Assembly (NCBI RefSeq): GCF_002878395.1
Contig: NC_061118.1
Span: forward strand, 126,532,846-126,596,845
Direction: 5' to 3'
Source: Capsicum annuum
Lineage: Eukaryota; Streptophyta; Magnoliopsida; Solanales; Solanaceae
DNA: 64,000 nt
The stretch's first letter is position 1. The number at the start of each line of letters is the position of its first letter. Of this stretch, positions 45,829 through 59,022 are shown piece after piece. A model generated the notes under the pieces. It made no database searches. It saw only the letters and a list, made by a program, of their open reading frames with translations, and had not been told where the DNA came from. A program made the translations under genes and the position numbers.

Positions 45829-46656
45829 TCTATCCCGTCAATCCACTTGAGTTCTCTATAAATTGTGATTGGAAGATCACATGATAGTTTAGATGGCTTA
45901 ATTTTATATTACTGAACTATAAAAAAGTTATTCTAACCCAACCTTAAGCATATTCTATCAATTTCTCCAACCTAGACAATTCCTACAATGTACTATCTAC
46001 GAGCATTCTAAGAATTTTGGAATAAAAAATACATTAGATTGGTGAAATAACTTATCCCAATGATGGAATTCAAGAATGAACTGAAGAAACTTTCCCTAAA
46101 TTTCCCCTGTTCAACCTTTAAACATTTTGGTTAATATTTCAAGTCAGATTATGCTTTCACTTTGTTGAACCCGCTATAGTGGCTCGATTCCCATTATAAC
46201 AGTATCGCTATAGCGTGATTCGCCTACTATAATAGAGCTTACCCAAATAGACTTGTGCTATAGTGGAACAATTATAACAACTTAACACCCACTATGGCAT
46301 GATACGTGAGGTAAGAACTCAGGATTATTCCTAATTTTTCCATTTATACAAAACACTCTTATATTTCCACCTTATGAGCTAACTCATTTATGTTAAATTC
46401 TATATCGGGAGTTCTATTAATCAAAATTTAATTTGGAAAGATTCTATGAACTCCATAACTTCTAAGCTACCACGTCACAATATCAAATCCACAAGTTTCT
46501 TTACCATTAATACCCATATTTTCCTAAACCACACAACACCTGAAATTCATCTAAGACTAGCCAATCCTGAAAGCTCAACTCTTCATTTCAGGAGAAACTT
46601 TACCCAAATTTTTGAATGCTAAGCTATACAACAAAAATAGAGAGAGTCATTACAAT
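45829..46656 (-). repeat. truncated LTR fragment, relative of the E LTR
   Basis: The minus-strand start TTGTAATGACTC is at 46656. It contains a CTATAGCG cluster at 46165-46300, as in E. The LTR of E ends exactly at 45828, so E appears inserted in it. No coding sequence. Confidence 0.6.
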
Positions 46657-47445
46657 TTAACAAAAACCTTTTCAAAGTGGAAAACTCTAATTTGGAGCTA
46701 AAATCATGAATTAGTTAGTGAAAATGATAAAATCATGCTATAGAAACTCAACCCAGGTAGAAATCTCAAAATCTCACTTGAAATCATCAAAACTTGAGCT
46801 CCTAAATTTAAAAAATAGATGAAATAGCGGGTTTTCCTTAAAAACATTAAAATCCATAAAAGTTGAGTTTCACTACATGATCATGGCGCCCACCTTTGAG
46901 TTTATGAAGGTCAACATTTTAATAACTCCAAAATATTCTTCGTAATTATGGTAAGGACCACACAATTGTGATGGACTAGAACCTATCACCTCACATTTGT
47001 GGTACACTTCGTCACGATCATTATCCACACCTAATTTGCACTAAGCAATTAAGGCCTAAGGTTTCGCGATGAAAATGAAAGAAATTATATGGAAACAACA
47101 AAACACATAAACCATCACCCTAAAAGTCGTTAAATTATACGACAAATAATTTGGAAAACCATAAAAATAATTTGACAATACTACAAGACCAAATTCAAAT
47201 TCCCAAATTCGATGGTCTAATTGAAATTTCCTATGGCGATCTTTTCCCTAGGATGTTGAAAAAAGTTAACCAAAACCATAACTTTTCCACATCTCATCTA
47301 TAAGCTCAAAATTACACAAAAAGCCCCAGTACCTAAACTAACCTTTCTTCATTTCTACTAACCCAAAGTTAATATTCCAGAGTTGATGGAACAGATAAAA
47401 TTCTCATATAATATTTGAATCTACATATGTTAACAAAAGTCAATA
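46657..47445 (-). repeat. LTR-like fragment, unclassified
   Basis: AT-rich and non-coding, with CACAATTGTG and CATTTGTGGTA words near 46960-47030 resembling LTR promoter clusters of the neighbours. Both ends are cut. Assignment rests on texture only. Confidence 0.4.
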
Positions 47446-48617
47446 TGTAATGACCCAAATAGTTTTATACTTGAATAAAGAGTAGTCCTTTCGCTTAAAA
47501 TTCCCTTGGACAAATTCTTTGATATCCAGGACTAGCCTAGGATTAAGCAAATTTTGACGAAGTTGTGGTCTAGGGAAATATGGTATCAATTTAAAGTTAG
47601 TGGGTTTGTTTGATATGGTTTTTGATGATGTGTTTAGGAAGTTTTAGAACCTTCCAGTATGTAATATGGGTTAATGGAACTCTGGTTATAGAGATTACTA
47701 TGAAAAAATTAGTTCATGATGTCAGATTTCGAGATGTATGTTGTAAAATAATAGGACCATTATAGTTGCGAAAGTACCACTACAGTAGTAAAAGTTCTGC
47801 TACAATGATGACCTCAATTGTCCTATGGACCGTCGTAGTGGTAAAAAGTACGATTTCTATTATAAAAACCAAAAAATTAGTTTCTTCTTATTTTTCTCTG
47901 AAACCCATTCAAAGATTTGAGGGAGGCAATTTTTTTAACAATTTTCGGAGTTTAAATCTTTAGAGGTAAGGTTTCTTTATGTTCTAAACTTGAATTACTC
48001 TATTAAATCCATAGAGATCGCTAGAAACTTAATAATGGTGAAACTATAGACCGAATTTATAAAGTGAGGGAAATAGTCAGGAAATTGATTAATTTCAGTA
48101 GTTAATGATAATAGGGTGTTATAAAACACGTGAATAAGTAGTATTATCATTGTTTATGCTAAAATATGTAGAATTCATGATGTTTAAAGGATAGAAAATC
48201 CTATGATGATGACCTTGGGTAAATTTATATTTTAAATCTATATATATGAGTTTGTAATGGTTGGAAAAGGCAAATTATTGAAATAGGTGTTGTACAATAG
48301 TTATTTATCGGACAAGAATGAGCTGAAGTTTAAAGAAAGGGAAAGTTTGTAGCCAAATAGTGTTTCAAGCAAGGAATCAAGGTGGTTTGTGGTTTATTTA
48401 TAGAAAGGGAATTACTTAAATCTTTGTTTATATATGAAAAAAGTCTATGTAATTATTTTCGAGCAGTTCTTGTGATTATTAATTGCATTTGTATTTTTCA
48501 TTAATGTTGATGGTGATATTATGATGTTGTGGAGATGAGTTGATATTATTTATGATACTGAGTTCATGACGATAGTGATGTTGAGAATGATATTGAGATA
48601 AAAAAGAGATGATATGT
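47446..48617 (+). repeat. LTR fragment on plus strand, cut by element G
   Basis: It starts TGTAATGACCCAAATAG. An ACTACAGTAGTA / CGTAGTGGTA cluster is at 47768-47850, followed by TATA-like CTATTATAAAAACC (about 47856). It is interrupted at 48617, where the LTR end of element G begins. No coding sequence. Confidence 0.7.
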
Positions 48618-51191
48618 TGTCACGACCAAAAAACTAAGGGTCATGATGGAGGATGTCGCGGCAAGCCTTGACAAATAATCCAATCAGCCATACTGATATG
48701 AAATAATAAGACAACACGAAAACCCATGGTAAGACTTCCATAACAAAGTTGAACCACACATATACAATAATATTGGAAATATACATAGCCATCACATCAT
48801 AAATTACCATCAAAATTCGGTGTCACAGTCTAAGAACCAACTAAGTACATCTCAAAGTCAAAAATATACGACTGATAGTTTTGAAAAATAACATAAGTTG
48901 TCCTTTGAAACATGATGAGTGATAAACTAGATAAGGAGTAGGATAGGTACTAAAAGAATAGATGAACCTCTACATATAAAATACTCCAAGCACGCCCAAG
49001 TTCAGCTACCACGCGGCTCACTCGTACCTTGATCTACACCTAAAGGTCATAGTAGTGATGAGTATGGTCTAATTGTACTAAGTAGGCATCATTGGACGAC
49101 TAAGAAAAGTAGAAAATAAAGTATATAAAATACACACTATGGGTGTATCATTTGCATTCAAAAAGTGTCCAACCTCTACTAAAACTTATAAACATCAACA
49201 CATATATCAAGTATAAGTATGGAAACGAAGCACCGAAAGATAGACATCAATCAAGCACAAAGTACAATCATAGATGATACACAATGTATGATATGCAATG
49301 AGAATGATGATGATGACGATGATGTGATATATCTGAGGTTGTTGCATAACGTCCGTATACAACTACAAAGCTCTGCTCCTCAAGTAGGACCCATAGGGGG
49401 TTTGCAACCCACATATAATCCAACAACCAATACCAATACCAATCCAATATCAATAATTCCTCTTCGGCACATGATCTTCAAAAGTGTATTTTTAAAGATG
49501 TCATATTTTTTATCAGAAAAAACTAGTATTTCCATAATGGAACCAATGCCTCATGAATGTATATGATATCGGGATGTAATGCTCATAACCAAAATATAAT
49601 GAGAATTTCAAAATACAACCAATATTCCAAGCATGTGAGTCAAAAATCTATTCAATAAGCTAACCATCCCTGATTCAATATAATCTATGTACCAGAAGAG
49701 TAAATTATGCAGTGATATGTAATTGATACCACATAAATACCATCTTAGGCAATTTCCACCAAGAAGAAAACAACCAAATATAAAAATACCAAGCCAACAA
49801 TATTACCTAAGACTTCATACGGTTACACATAGCAAATAATGTCTCAAACCACCAATAACAACAACATAGCCCCCCACTCAGGTCCAAAACAGTAATAACA
49901 CCATTTTCATTATTAGTACCCATATCCATAACATATTTTTATATCAGTATTAATTACCTAGCCCAGTCTAAAGGAAGTTAAGCTATAAGCTACCTCAATG
50001 ATGAAAACCCAATCCAAAAGCCTCCAATCACAAAGCCTTCACCAGACGAATAACCTTAAAATACAATAAAACAAATAAATATACAATCTATTCATGAAAA
50101 GAAAACCATCGAGACTCATATTGCCTATTTTTGAGTCGGTGTCAAAACCAACCCCCAAAATGGATTTCTTAAAAAGAAGGGTAAAACCAAAATTTTATTT
50201 CATAAATATATCACCCATGATTAAAGGAAGCCATAGAAGATAACCCAAGTAAAAATTGGTTGAAATTCGGTTTAGATCAAACAAATACTAATTTAGGCCT
50301 TTCGAACCAAAATCTCCAAATTTCACTTTTGAAATCATGATTTAAAAAGTTTAGATGAAAAGATTGAAGAAAACTAATTGAAATTGGGATTTAGAGCTTA
50401 CCCAAGCTTAAAGTTGGAAGAAATTGCCCAAAAACTCAATAACCCAAAGCTCAATATCTTTAAAATGGTGAAACTTTGAGAAAATTGTTTTTTATATAAA
50501 TTCCCCGCAGTGAAGGCTTAAATGACTAAATAAACGCTTAAGCGATCGTTGCTTAAGAAACAAGGTCATTTCTTAAGCATTAGGTCTACATCAGCTAGCC
50601 TTCGCTTAAGAAGCCTCTTAGTCGCTTAAGCAACCATCGCTGAAGAGACCATAGGATAGATTAAGTAATTGTATCAATTGATTTTGCACCAGCTGAATAT
50701 TTGGAAAATTCCAAGTCTCAACAAACTCGTCGATATTCATCAAGAATCTCAAGAGCCCAAACAAACTATGCTACCCTATTAAATTTGATGCTCCAAACTC
50801 AATGGAGACATAAGATTTTTGAAAAGAGGTTGTTTTCACAGAATTGACTTGCAAGGCCTAATTTCACAATTTCCCAAACCAATGGGTAAAATAAGATATA
50901 AAATCCATAAAATCGTTCCAACTATGAAACTAAACCAAATTCAACGTTCTAGATCTCCTGGTGTAATCTGTTTTGCCATCCAATGCAAAAAATATTATAT
51001 GTTGACCAAAGTAGACTGTAAAATGTTTTGAACTTTCAAAAATGACAAACACACACAAAACACATTGAAATGCATTAGTAATCATGCTGATTATCCCCAT
51101 ACCCCTGAAATACCACAATGTAACCATGGGGGGGAGGTACAATGGTCAAATCACATAGAAATGAATAATTTACAAAAATCAAGTCATTACA
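48618..51191 (-). repeat. 3' LTR of element G
   Basis: 2574 bp. On minus it starts TGTAATGACTTG at 51191 and ends GGTCGTGACA at 48618. A cluster of CGCTTAAGCG-type palindromes (perfect at 50535-50544; more half sites to 50645) lies just upstream (minus sense) of TTTATATAAA at about 50488-50498. The GAT-repeat ORF at 49219 is LTR sequence, not a gene. Confidence 0.85.
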
Positions 51192-52800
51192 TCATCTAGT
51201 ACTAAATATCTAGTTTTTCATTAAACTAAAGCCAAGGGAAATACTTGAATTAGGAAAAAGTTGGGGATAACTACCAAGTATATCAGAATCGACATCCTAA
51301 GAACCCTAAGCTATAGGTCAATGTAACAACTGGATCTTAACTATTACAATATCTCTAGAATGCAACCACCTAACATCCCTGGCTAGAATGGAGACGGGCT
51401 ACTCAACAAAAGACAACCTCTTATTTAACTGGACTGAATCCCAATGAATCACCTAAGAGCTCATCTAGAATGTTATATCAAAGCATGGAAACATGGATAA
51501 CTAGATGAAAACTTGATAAATATGGGGGCAATACTAACTCATAACCTATATCGCCAACAGTCTAAAGAATCTCAGATAGGCCAATATACCTGGGGATAAG
51601 CTTTCCCTCTTTACAAACCTCACCACTCCCTTCATGGGAAAAATTCAAAGTAAGACTTGATTACCAGCACTAAATCTCAAGGTACAAAGTCAAAGATCCG
51701 CTCAGCATTTTTGCCTACTCTGAGCCACTCAAAGCCTATCCTAAATAACCCAAACTTTATCCAAAGAATCATGAAGCAAGTATGTAGCTTGAGGTTTACC
51801 CTCAAAAACCTCAAACTAACCAACTGAAGATTGACAGCACCTACCATAAAATGCCTCAAAAAGAGCTATCTCAATATTAAATTGGTTGATATTATTAACA
51901 AACTCTAACAAAGCTAGATGTTGCTCTCATTTTTCTCCAAAGTCCATCAAACAAGAGAAGAGCATATCTTTATAATCTCGATTAGTCCACTGTGACTAAC
52001 CATCGGTCTGGGTGAAAATTAGTGCTAAGATCAACTTGGGTACCCAACTACTTTTGAAAAGTCTTTCAGAAGTGAGATATAAACACTGAACCACTATCTA
52101 AAATGATAGACATTGCCACACCAAGAATACAAACTATCTCATAAATATAGATTCGAGCAAACCCCTAAGCACTGAAAGAAACTTGAATAGGAATGATATG
52201 CGTAGACTTGGTCAATCGGTCCACAATGACCCAAAAAGTAGGAAAACTATGAGAAGTGTGAGGCAACTTTGTCATGAAGTCCGTAGTGATCCTTCCTATT
52301 TCCACTCAAGAATGGGTCTAAAGAAAACCACCAAGCCTTAAATACTTAGCGTTCACCTTCTGTCAACATTGGCAACTATCTATGAAGTCCGCCATATAAT
52401 TTTTCACACCAACCCACCAGTACTGCTATCTCAAAACCTAATACATCTTAGTCACTACTGGATGGATGGAATACATAGAACAATAAGCCTCCTCCAATAA
52501 TAAATCTTACTCAATCACCAACTCTTGACACATAGACTTAACTTTTAATCCTCAAAACAACATTAAAATCAATTAAGGCTTCCTTAGACTCTCCACTTGA
52601 CACCTTATTTGAATTACTCTCAACCCAATATCATCAAACTAATAGGTACAAATGTGCTCTATCATGGAATACCTAGACTTCACAAATACCAAAACATGCC
52701 CAAGTGTCAAAATTTAAAGCTTAACTATTTTCTCAACAAAAGACTGAACCTTTATGGACAAAGGCCTCTCCTTAGTCAAAAGATGTGCCAAGATGCCCAT
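51192..52800 (-). pseudogene. integrase of element G
   Basis: On minus, the core is recognisable around 52330-52000: RITTDFMTKLP with the first Asp, WVIVDRLTKSTH, then IILDSGSVFIS with the second Asp kept. The LGTQVDLSTNFHP block follows. The catalytic-Glu block is degraded by a short deletion. 51192-51900 holds the C-terminal part in many frames, with no clear chromodomain. No good polypurine tract is left next to the LTR. Confidence 0.75.
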
Positions 52801-54040
52801 ACTAGTCAACTTCTAACTCAAGGAATCCATAACCACATTAACCTTGCCCAAATGATAGAGAATAGTAAGCTCATAGTCCTTAAGCAACTCAAGATAACGG
52901 CGTTGCCTCATATTGATATCTCACTGGTGAAGTAATACTAAAGGCTATGATGATCGGAGAAGATCTCACATTGGACTCTAGACAAGTAGTGCCTCCATAA
53001 CTTTAAAGGAAAACCAACTTCCCACAACTCCAAATCATAGGTGGGTTAATTCATATTATGGGGCTTCAACTAGAGAAAAGAATATGCAATCACCTTACAC
53101 TCCTACATCAATATAAAACCTAACCCAACACCAGAAGCATTAAAAAAGATAGTAAAACCCATGACCTACTTGGGCAAAGTCAAGATAGGGGTTGATTTTA
53201 TCAAATCCTTAACCCTTTAGAAGCACACCTCACAAGAATCGAAGCATTGGAAGGAAGGTTTTTTGGGTTAAGTTTGTCATTGGAGCTGCAATAGGTGAAA
53301 AACCTTTAATAAAATACCGATAGTAACTTGCTATACCAATAAAGATCTAAATCTCATTAGGAAAAGTAGGCCTAGCCCAATCACACACTGCTGCAATCTT
53401 AGATAGATCAACCAATAATGGCATTCTTTTTCACCACATGACCTAAGAAAGAAAGAAACTCCAATCAAAACTCAAACATAGATAACTTAGCATACAATTT
53501 CTCATTCCTCAATCACTAAAGTACAATTCACAAATGATCCTCATGATTGGCCTCACTCTTAGAATAAACCAAGATATCATCGATACATACAATGATAAAA
53601 GAGTAGAGATGCATTAAAAATACCTAATTCAACAACTCTATGAAAAAGATTGGGACATTGGTTAACCTAAAGGACATGACAAATAACTCATAATGACCAT
53701 ATCAATTTTGAAATACTATCTTTCGAATATTTGAAACTCTAATCCTAAACTAGTGATACCTAGACCTCAATTAAATTTTCAAAACAACAAAGCACCAGGA
53801 ATCAATACACATACACATAGACCAATACTTATATTCACAAACAAGATGCGTACACCTCAAGGTAATATCCTAGGTTGAATAAATCCCTTATCTAATAAAT
53901 CCTACAACCAATCCTTTAATTTTTTCAACTCTGTTGAGGCTATTCTATAAAAATGAATAGAGATAGGCTTGGTGCCTGTCTTAACATCAATAGAGAAATC
54001 AATATCATGATCAGAGGTATACCAAGTAAGTCCTTAGGTT
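52800..54040 (-). pseudogene. reverse transcriptase and RNaseH of element G
   Basis: On minus, RT blocks include a degraded linker near 54000-53900, YGHYELFVMSFRLTN (about 53710-53660) and the catalytic CIDD intact at 53576-53587 (plus coordinates), then ILVYSKSEANHEDHL. The FLGHVV-like connection is near 53440, and RNaseH fragments follow near 53150-52820. Multiple stops and frameshifts. Confidence 0.82.
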
Positions 54041-54545
54041 AAATATTCATGAACTTATGAAAAATAGGAACATAACCCAAAAAAGGTGAGGAATCAATAC
54101 TAGTATCATGAGTATGGGCCATATAAGACAAACAACTTTATTTCTACCAAATAAAGAGCTTGAAGAAAGGATATAACTCTCTTGAAACATAAATAAATTG
54201 CACACTTCAAAGCTATCCCTAGCAGACACTATGGGGCTAAAGTCACAGCCTTAGTATAACATTCTAGGATAGCATGATAAGAAGCTAATGAATCCATACC
54301 AAAAATAATGTCAAAATCTAATATGTCTATGATAATTAGATCTACCAAGGTCTCACGGTTCACAAAAGTCACAACATTGGATCGGTGCACCGATCCACCA
54401 TTAAAGAGTATCCTACAGAGATAGATACACATATAGGCTTGGCAAGTGTCACAAAAAGTAGAATCAAAACCCAAACCAAAATATGCCAAAACATAAGAAA
54501 AAGTTAACCCCGAATCAAATCTAAAAGAAATAGGGATAATACCTA
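54041..54545 (-). pseudogene. aspartic protease of element G
   Basis: A long open frame on minus. The active site reads FDSGLTFSYVLAY (about 54525-54490), an intact D-S-G. Then HRSNVVTFVNRETLVDLIIIDILDFDIIFGMDSLASYHAIL, given here as positions about 54385-54265, closes the domain. It is the least damaged pol segment of G; the flanking frames are broken. Confidence 0.82.
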
Positions 54546-56000
54546 TTATAATAGTGTCAGAAGCCTTTGTACCTTGTTTGATGGGTAAAGCATAGCATTG
54601 TCCACGTCTAGTACCTTATTGAGTAGCCTCGCAACCACCACCATGGTCACAACTACTTCTGCCTCATATACCTCTTGAAGAACTTCTACCATCATTGCCG
54701 CTATAGATGTAGATATGAAAATATAATAAGGATAGTCCTTGGCAAAATGGTTAACCTCATCACATATAGCATATTTTATTGCCTGAGTCATTAGAGAGAA
54801 ATATTCCTGAGCTAGAATGACCACCCAAAGTTACTGAACTTGAAGACCTACTACCTGAACCATGCAAGGATGCCTACACCTTCTTCAATGATACCTATGG
54901 GAACCTCTAAAATCATTGCCTTGTGGAGTATGACTACTTAACTCACCCTAACGGTACATCCTCTAAGTGCCTACCTAAGACACTCATAGAATAGACAAAG
55001 TCTTCATTACATGATCAATTATAATCTTAAATGATGCCATTAACACTACTATCTGAGTACTAGCAAGCTGAAGTGAAAAATCCAACCCCTTAATAAGCTT
55101 GTGAATATTCTCAAGCTCAGTGGCAATACTAAATAAAAATAGCTAGATAAAGAATGAAAACATGCCTTATACTCTGCAATATTTATAGAGGCCTCCATGT
55201 GGTAAAATTTACCTCTTATCAGATCCCTCAGATTAAAAGGAATAAACTTGTCCAAAAAGGCCACAATAAGCCTAAGTCATCTCTAGAGAATCAAGAGGTC
55301 TTCAACTAAAAATTGACCTCCACCAATCTCTAGATGCATCTCTTAACAGGTAAGTGTTATAACTAACCCCATGCAACTCAATTTATAGGCATTGTTTACC
55401 AAGCACCACTGAACCTTGGTGGACCTAAATGATTAAATCATTCAAACCTCTTCTAGCCTTTAGAAGACATAACTATATTCATAACAATATGAGGCATAGT
55501 GAATCTGAATGGCCGAGATACCACTTGAGGGAGAAAAGATGAATCTCTGACCTCAAAATACCATACTCGAATACTAGTACAGAAAGATGAACAACACTCA
55601 GACTCTGTAGAGTACCATAAGAGGATGTTGGTTACACTGGAGGATCCATATTCGGAGTTGAAAGAAACCATAGGAAGGCTCTAGCATAGATAGAGGTACA
55701 ACTGAAGGATATAGAGGAACACCTCATGTACTCAAAGGAACACCCACAAAATGAGTCAACAGATGAATTAATATCCCTTTAAAAATTAGGGTGAAAGAAC
55801 TTTATGGGACTGGAGTAGGTCTTATATCTCTATGATGATCAACCTGAGGCTAAAGAGAGAAGCCCCTTATAATACCTATGGAAGGGGAAGAATCTCATGC
55901 CTGACCTCTACCTTAAGCCTATCCATGGCTCATAAGTCACCTCTTAGATAGGGCTCTCTCCATTAATGATGGTTGTGTATCTCTAACATCATGAGATTTA
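54546..56000 (-). pseudogene. gag of element G
   Basis: On minus, an N-terminal low-complexity region runs from about 55990. FNHLGPPRFSG is near 55430, then the capsid block AFLDKFIPFNLRD...FYHMEASINIAEYKACFHSL (open at 55264-55049). The zinc knuckle reads YAICDEVNHFAKDYP near 54770, with the first and last Cys of the CCHC motif lost. A tail ends in CYALP just before PR. Frames are interrupted. Confidence 0.78.
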
Positions 56001-56203
56001 GTCTTCACTATCTGTGTAAAGGATAGTAAATACTCTATTTAGAATACAAGTATGGAAAAATACTCATTATATGGAATAAAAGATGGGAAGTTTCCTAAGG
56101 ATATATTATATCCTATAAAAATAGATATGGATGTCTACGTACTGATCTGCCAGACTCTAAAAGACACCTTGTTCTTACACTGATAAGACCAATAAACTTA
56201 GTT

Positions 56204-56218
56204 GCTCTGATACAAATT
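56204..56218 (-). other. primer binding site of element G
   Basis: Minus strand TTTGTATCAGAGCAAC follows the LTR end (56219); one or two changes from the initiator-Met-type TTGGTATCAGAGC. Confidence 0.75.
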
Positions 56219-57081
56219 TTTCATGACCTAAACACATAGGGCCATGATGGCAATTATCATGACAAGACTTGACAAGTAAGCCAACTATCTATATTGATAT
56301 AAAATAAGAAAATAACAACAAAACCTAAGTTAAGACTTCTAGAACAAAGTAACCCCATATATACAGTAATAGTGGGAAAAATACATAGCACTGATACCAT
56401 AAATTACCCTAAAATTTTATGTCACATTGTAAAAACAAACTAAGTACATCTCAAAGTTTAAAATATACACCTGATAGTTCTGAAAACAACATAAGTCTAT
56501 CTCCAAAACATAACTAGACATACACTAGATAAGACTAAGTAGCCAACCACTACCTAAAAATCCAAGCACCACCCAAGATCAGTGACCGCCCGATGCACTC
56601 ATACCTGGATCTACACCAAAAGGGCATAGTAGGAATGAGTACGGTACATGTGTCCTCAGTAGGTATCATAGACAGACTTAGAAAAGTATAAAATAAACTA
56701 TATAAAATACACACGATGGTCATATTGCATGAAATAAGAAAATTTCCCAAATGATAGCCCATAAGTCTCCACTAATAGTTCTAAATAACAACACTTATAT
56801 CATGTATAAGTATAACAAAGAAGAATCAAAAGATAGACATCTATCAAGTATAAAATAAAATCATAGAAGATTCAGAATGTATAAGGTTCAATGAGAATGA
56901 TAATAATGATGATGATGTTTTATGCCAGAGGTTTTCAAACAACCTCCGTATACACCTATTGCACTCTGCTCCCCATATAGGCCATATAAAATACAATAAC
57001 CAATACAAATGCAAATCTAATATACATAACTCCTCCTAAGCATATGATCTTCAGCCGAGGGTTTAATAAGATGCCATAATT
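56219..57081 (-). repeat. 5' LTR of element G, truncated
   Basis: Homologous to the LTR-end half of 48618-49500 (same order of CACCAAAAGGG, GTACTCA, CCGTATACA words). It breaks at 57081, where a second LTR copy starts with its terminus. Confidence 0.8.
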
Positions 57082-58345
57082 TTTCATGACCCTAAAACTA
57101 ATGGTCATGATGGAACATATCATGGAAAGCCTTGGCAAATAAGTCTATCACTCAAACAGATATGAAATGGAAAATTAATACCAAATCCAAGAAAAGACAC
57201 CTAGAATGGAGTCAAACCACACACATATAGTAAAAGGGGAAATACATAACCAAAGAACCATACAAAACCCAAAACCTAGTGTCACAGTTTAAGAATTGTG
57301 AAATACATTTTGAAAGTCAAAGGTACAATAATTGTCAAAAAGGATCAAAAGCTGTCTCAGAATACAAGACATAAAATAGATAGGAACAGGTAGCAGAACA
57401 ACTTCGACATCGTAGATTATCTGTTACCACAAATATACTCTAGTTACAACCTGAGTCACCTATTGTACGACACACTAGTGCCTAAAATTGCACCAAAAGG
57501 GTGCATTAGAAGTGAGTACGGTCCACTTGTACTCAATAGGCATCATAGGATGACTGAGAAAAGTAGGAAACAAAGCATATAGAATACACACTATGGGCAC
57601 ATCACCTGTAGTAAAAAAATATCTCAAATGGCAACCCACACTGTCTCCATAATAAGTTTGACAATATATATATACACCATACACAAATAAAGGAAAGAAG
57701 CATAATTATACATATAAACCAAATACAAGTATAAGAAAGAAGTACAAATAGATGGATATAAAATCAAAGCAATAATATAATACAAAATGAGAACAATATA
57801 TATAAATTACAATAATGATGATGCCGATACTGATGTGTTGCTTGAGGTTGTTGCACAACCTCCGTATACCCTATCGAGATATTCATCCATGTAGGACCCA
57901 TAGGGGGCTCACAAGTATAAACAATACAATATCCAATACCAATATTGGCAGTCCTCCCTAACAAATATATCAACAGAGGGTATTTAATGATATTTTATTT
58001 ATGTAAAAAAAAGCTAGTGTTTCCATTATTTCTATGGTGGTACCAATGTTTCGTGAATGTTTATGATATGAGGAAGTAGTGCTCACAAAAAACCAAATGA
58101 GAATTTCCAAAATAACCAATATACTAACTATGTGAGCCAAAATCCACTCAATAATCATGTGTATTCTACTCTACTAGCATATAGAATACATAATAATATG
58201 CCATAGATGCCACCTATACTCCAATTTAGGATTTTTTATCAAACATGATATAGTTAAATATACACACACAAGGTTGAAAACATCATATACGACCCTACAC
58301 GATGACACATAGAAAACAATGACTTAAAAATATCAATTCACAATA
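57082..58345 (-). repeat. second LTR copy of the G family, truncated
   Basis: It begins at the LTR terminus (CATGACCCTAAAACTAATGG on plus) and repeats the sequence of 48618-49840 and 56219-57081. It ends near 58345 without reaching the LTR start. No coding sequence. Confidence 0.78.
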
Positions 58346-59022
58346 GGTTTGGAACTTGTGTGGTGCATAGAAATGGTGAATAAACTTAATGGGTGATGGT
58401 TTTTCCCAAATTGATTTTTTAAAGATTGGAATTTGTTTTGAGTAAAGGTGATCCCTCAACCTACTTGTGTAAATGGTTTTGAATTGTAAAAATTGTCACC
58501 TTATTGGACTTGCTCCCCTGTGTTATTTCATTGCATAATTGGTAAACCAATGAACTTGGATATTAAAAGCCCTATTGGATAGAGTATCAATGAACAAAAA
58601 GGTGGCGAGGAATTCCCCCACGATTTTAATATTATTGAACAAAACGGGATGAGGTATTCCATAAAGTTTTATTATGATTGTTATGGCATAGATATAACCT
58701 TGCAAGTGTTTGGGTATGACGATACCCATGGTGTGCCTTAATGGTTGATTAATTGATTGGTAAATAGGTTATGTGGAAACTTGCTTCAAATTTTCCTTGA
58801 TAGGGGTAATTTATCAAAGACGTGAAGGTATGGGTCTTAGATGACTTGTACTAGAAACTTGTGTGTACCAACATAAGGTTTGGGATCGATGACCAGAGTG
58901 CATATGTCACACTTGATAAATATTTTGGGATGGCTAGTTTTCTTGATGGCTTTAGCATTCCCTCAGATTTTCTCCTATTCGTGCTGGTAACATGCACTAG
59001 AACCTTTTGAGCAGGGGAGCTA
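58346..59022 (+). other. 3' internal end of element I with polypurine tract
   Basis: Non-coding or fully decayed; I cannot assign a protein. It ends in GAGCAGGGGAGCTA, and GCAGGGGAGC at 59011-59020 is a good polypurine tract next to the LTR start. Confidence 0.55.

Larger units (their letters stand above)
48618..58345 (-). mobile_element. element G: decayed chromovirus
   Basis: On the minus strand: 5' LTR material (58345-56219), primer site, gag, PR, RT, RNaseH, integrase, 3' LTR (51191-48618). The domain order is complete but frames are broken throughout. The 5' side consists of two partial LTR copies abutting at 57081/57082. The outer boundary at 58345 is truncated, so no target duplication is testable. 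Confidence 0.85.

Noticed and set aside
49219..49566. 115-residue ORF with an aspartate run
   Set aside because: Lies inside the G LTR and comes from a GAT microsatellite; the related LTR copies at 56.8 and 57.8 kb do not keep it open.
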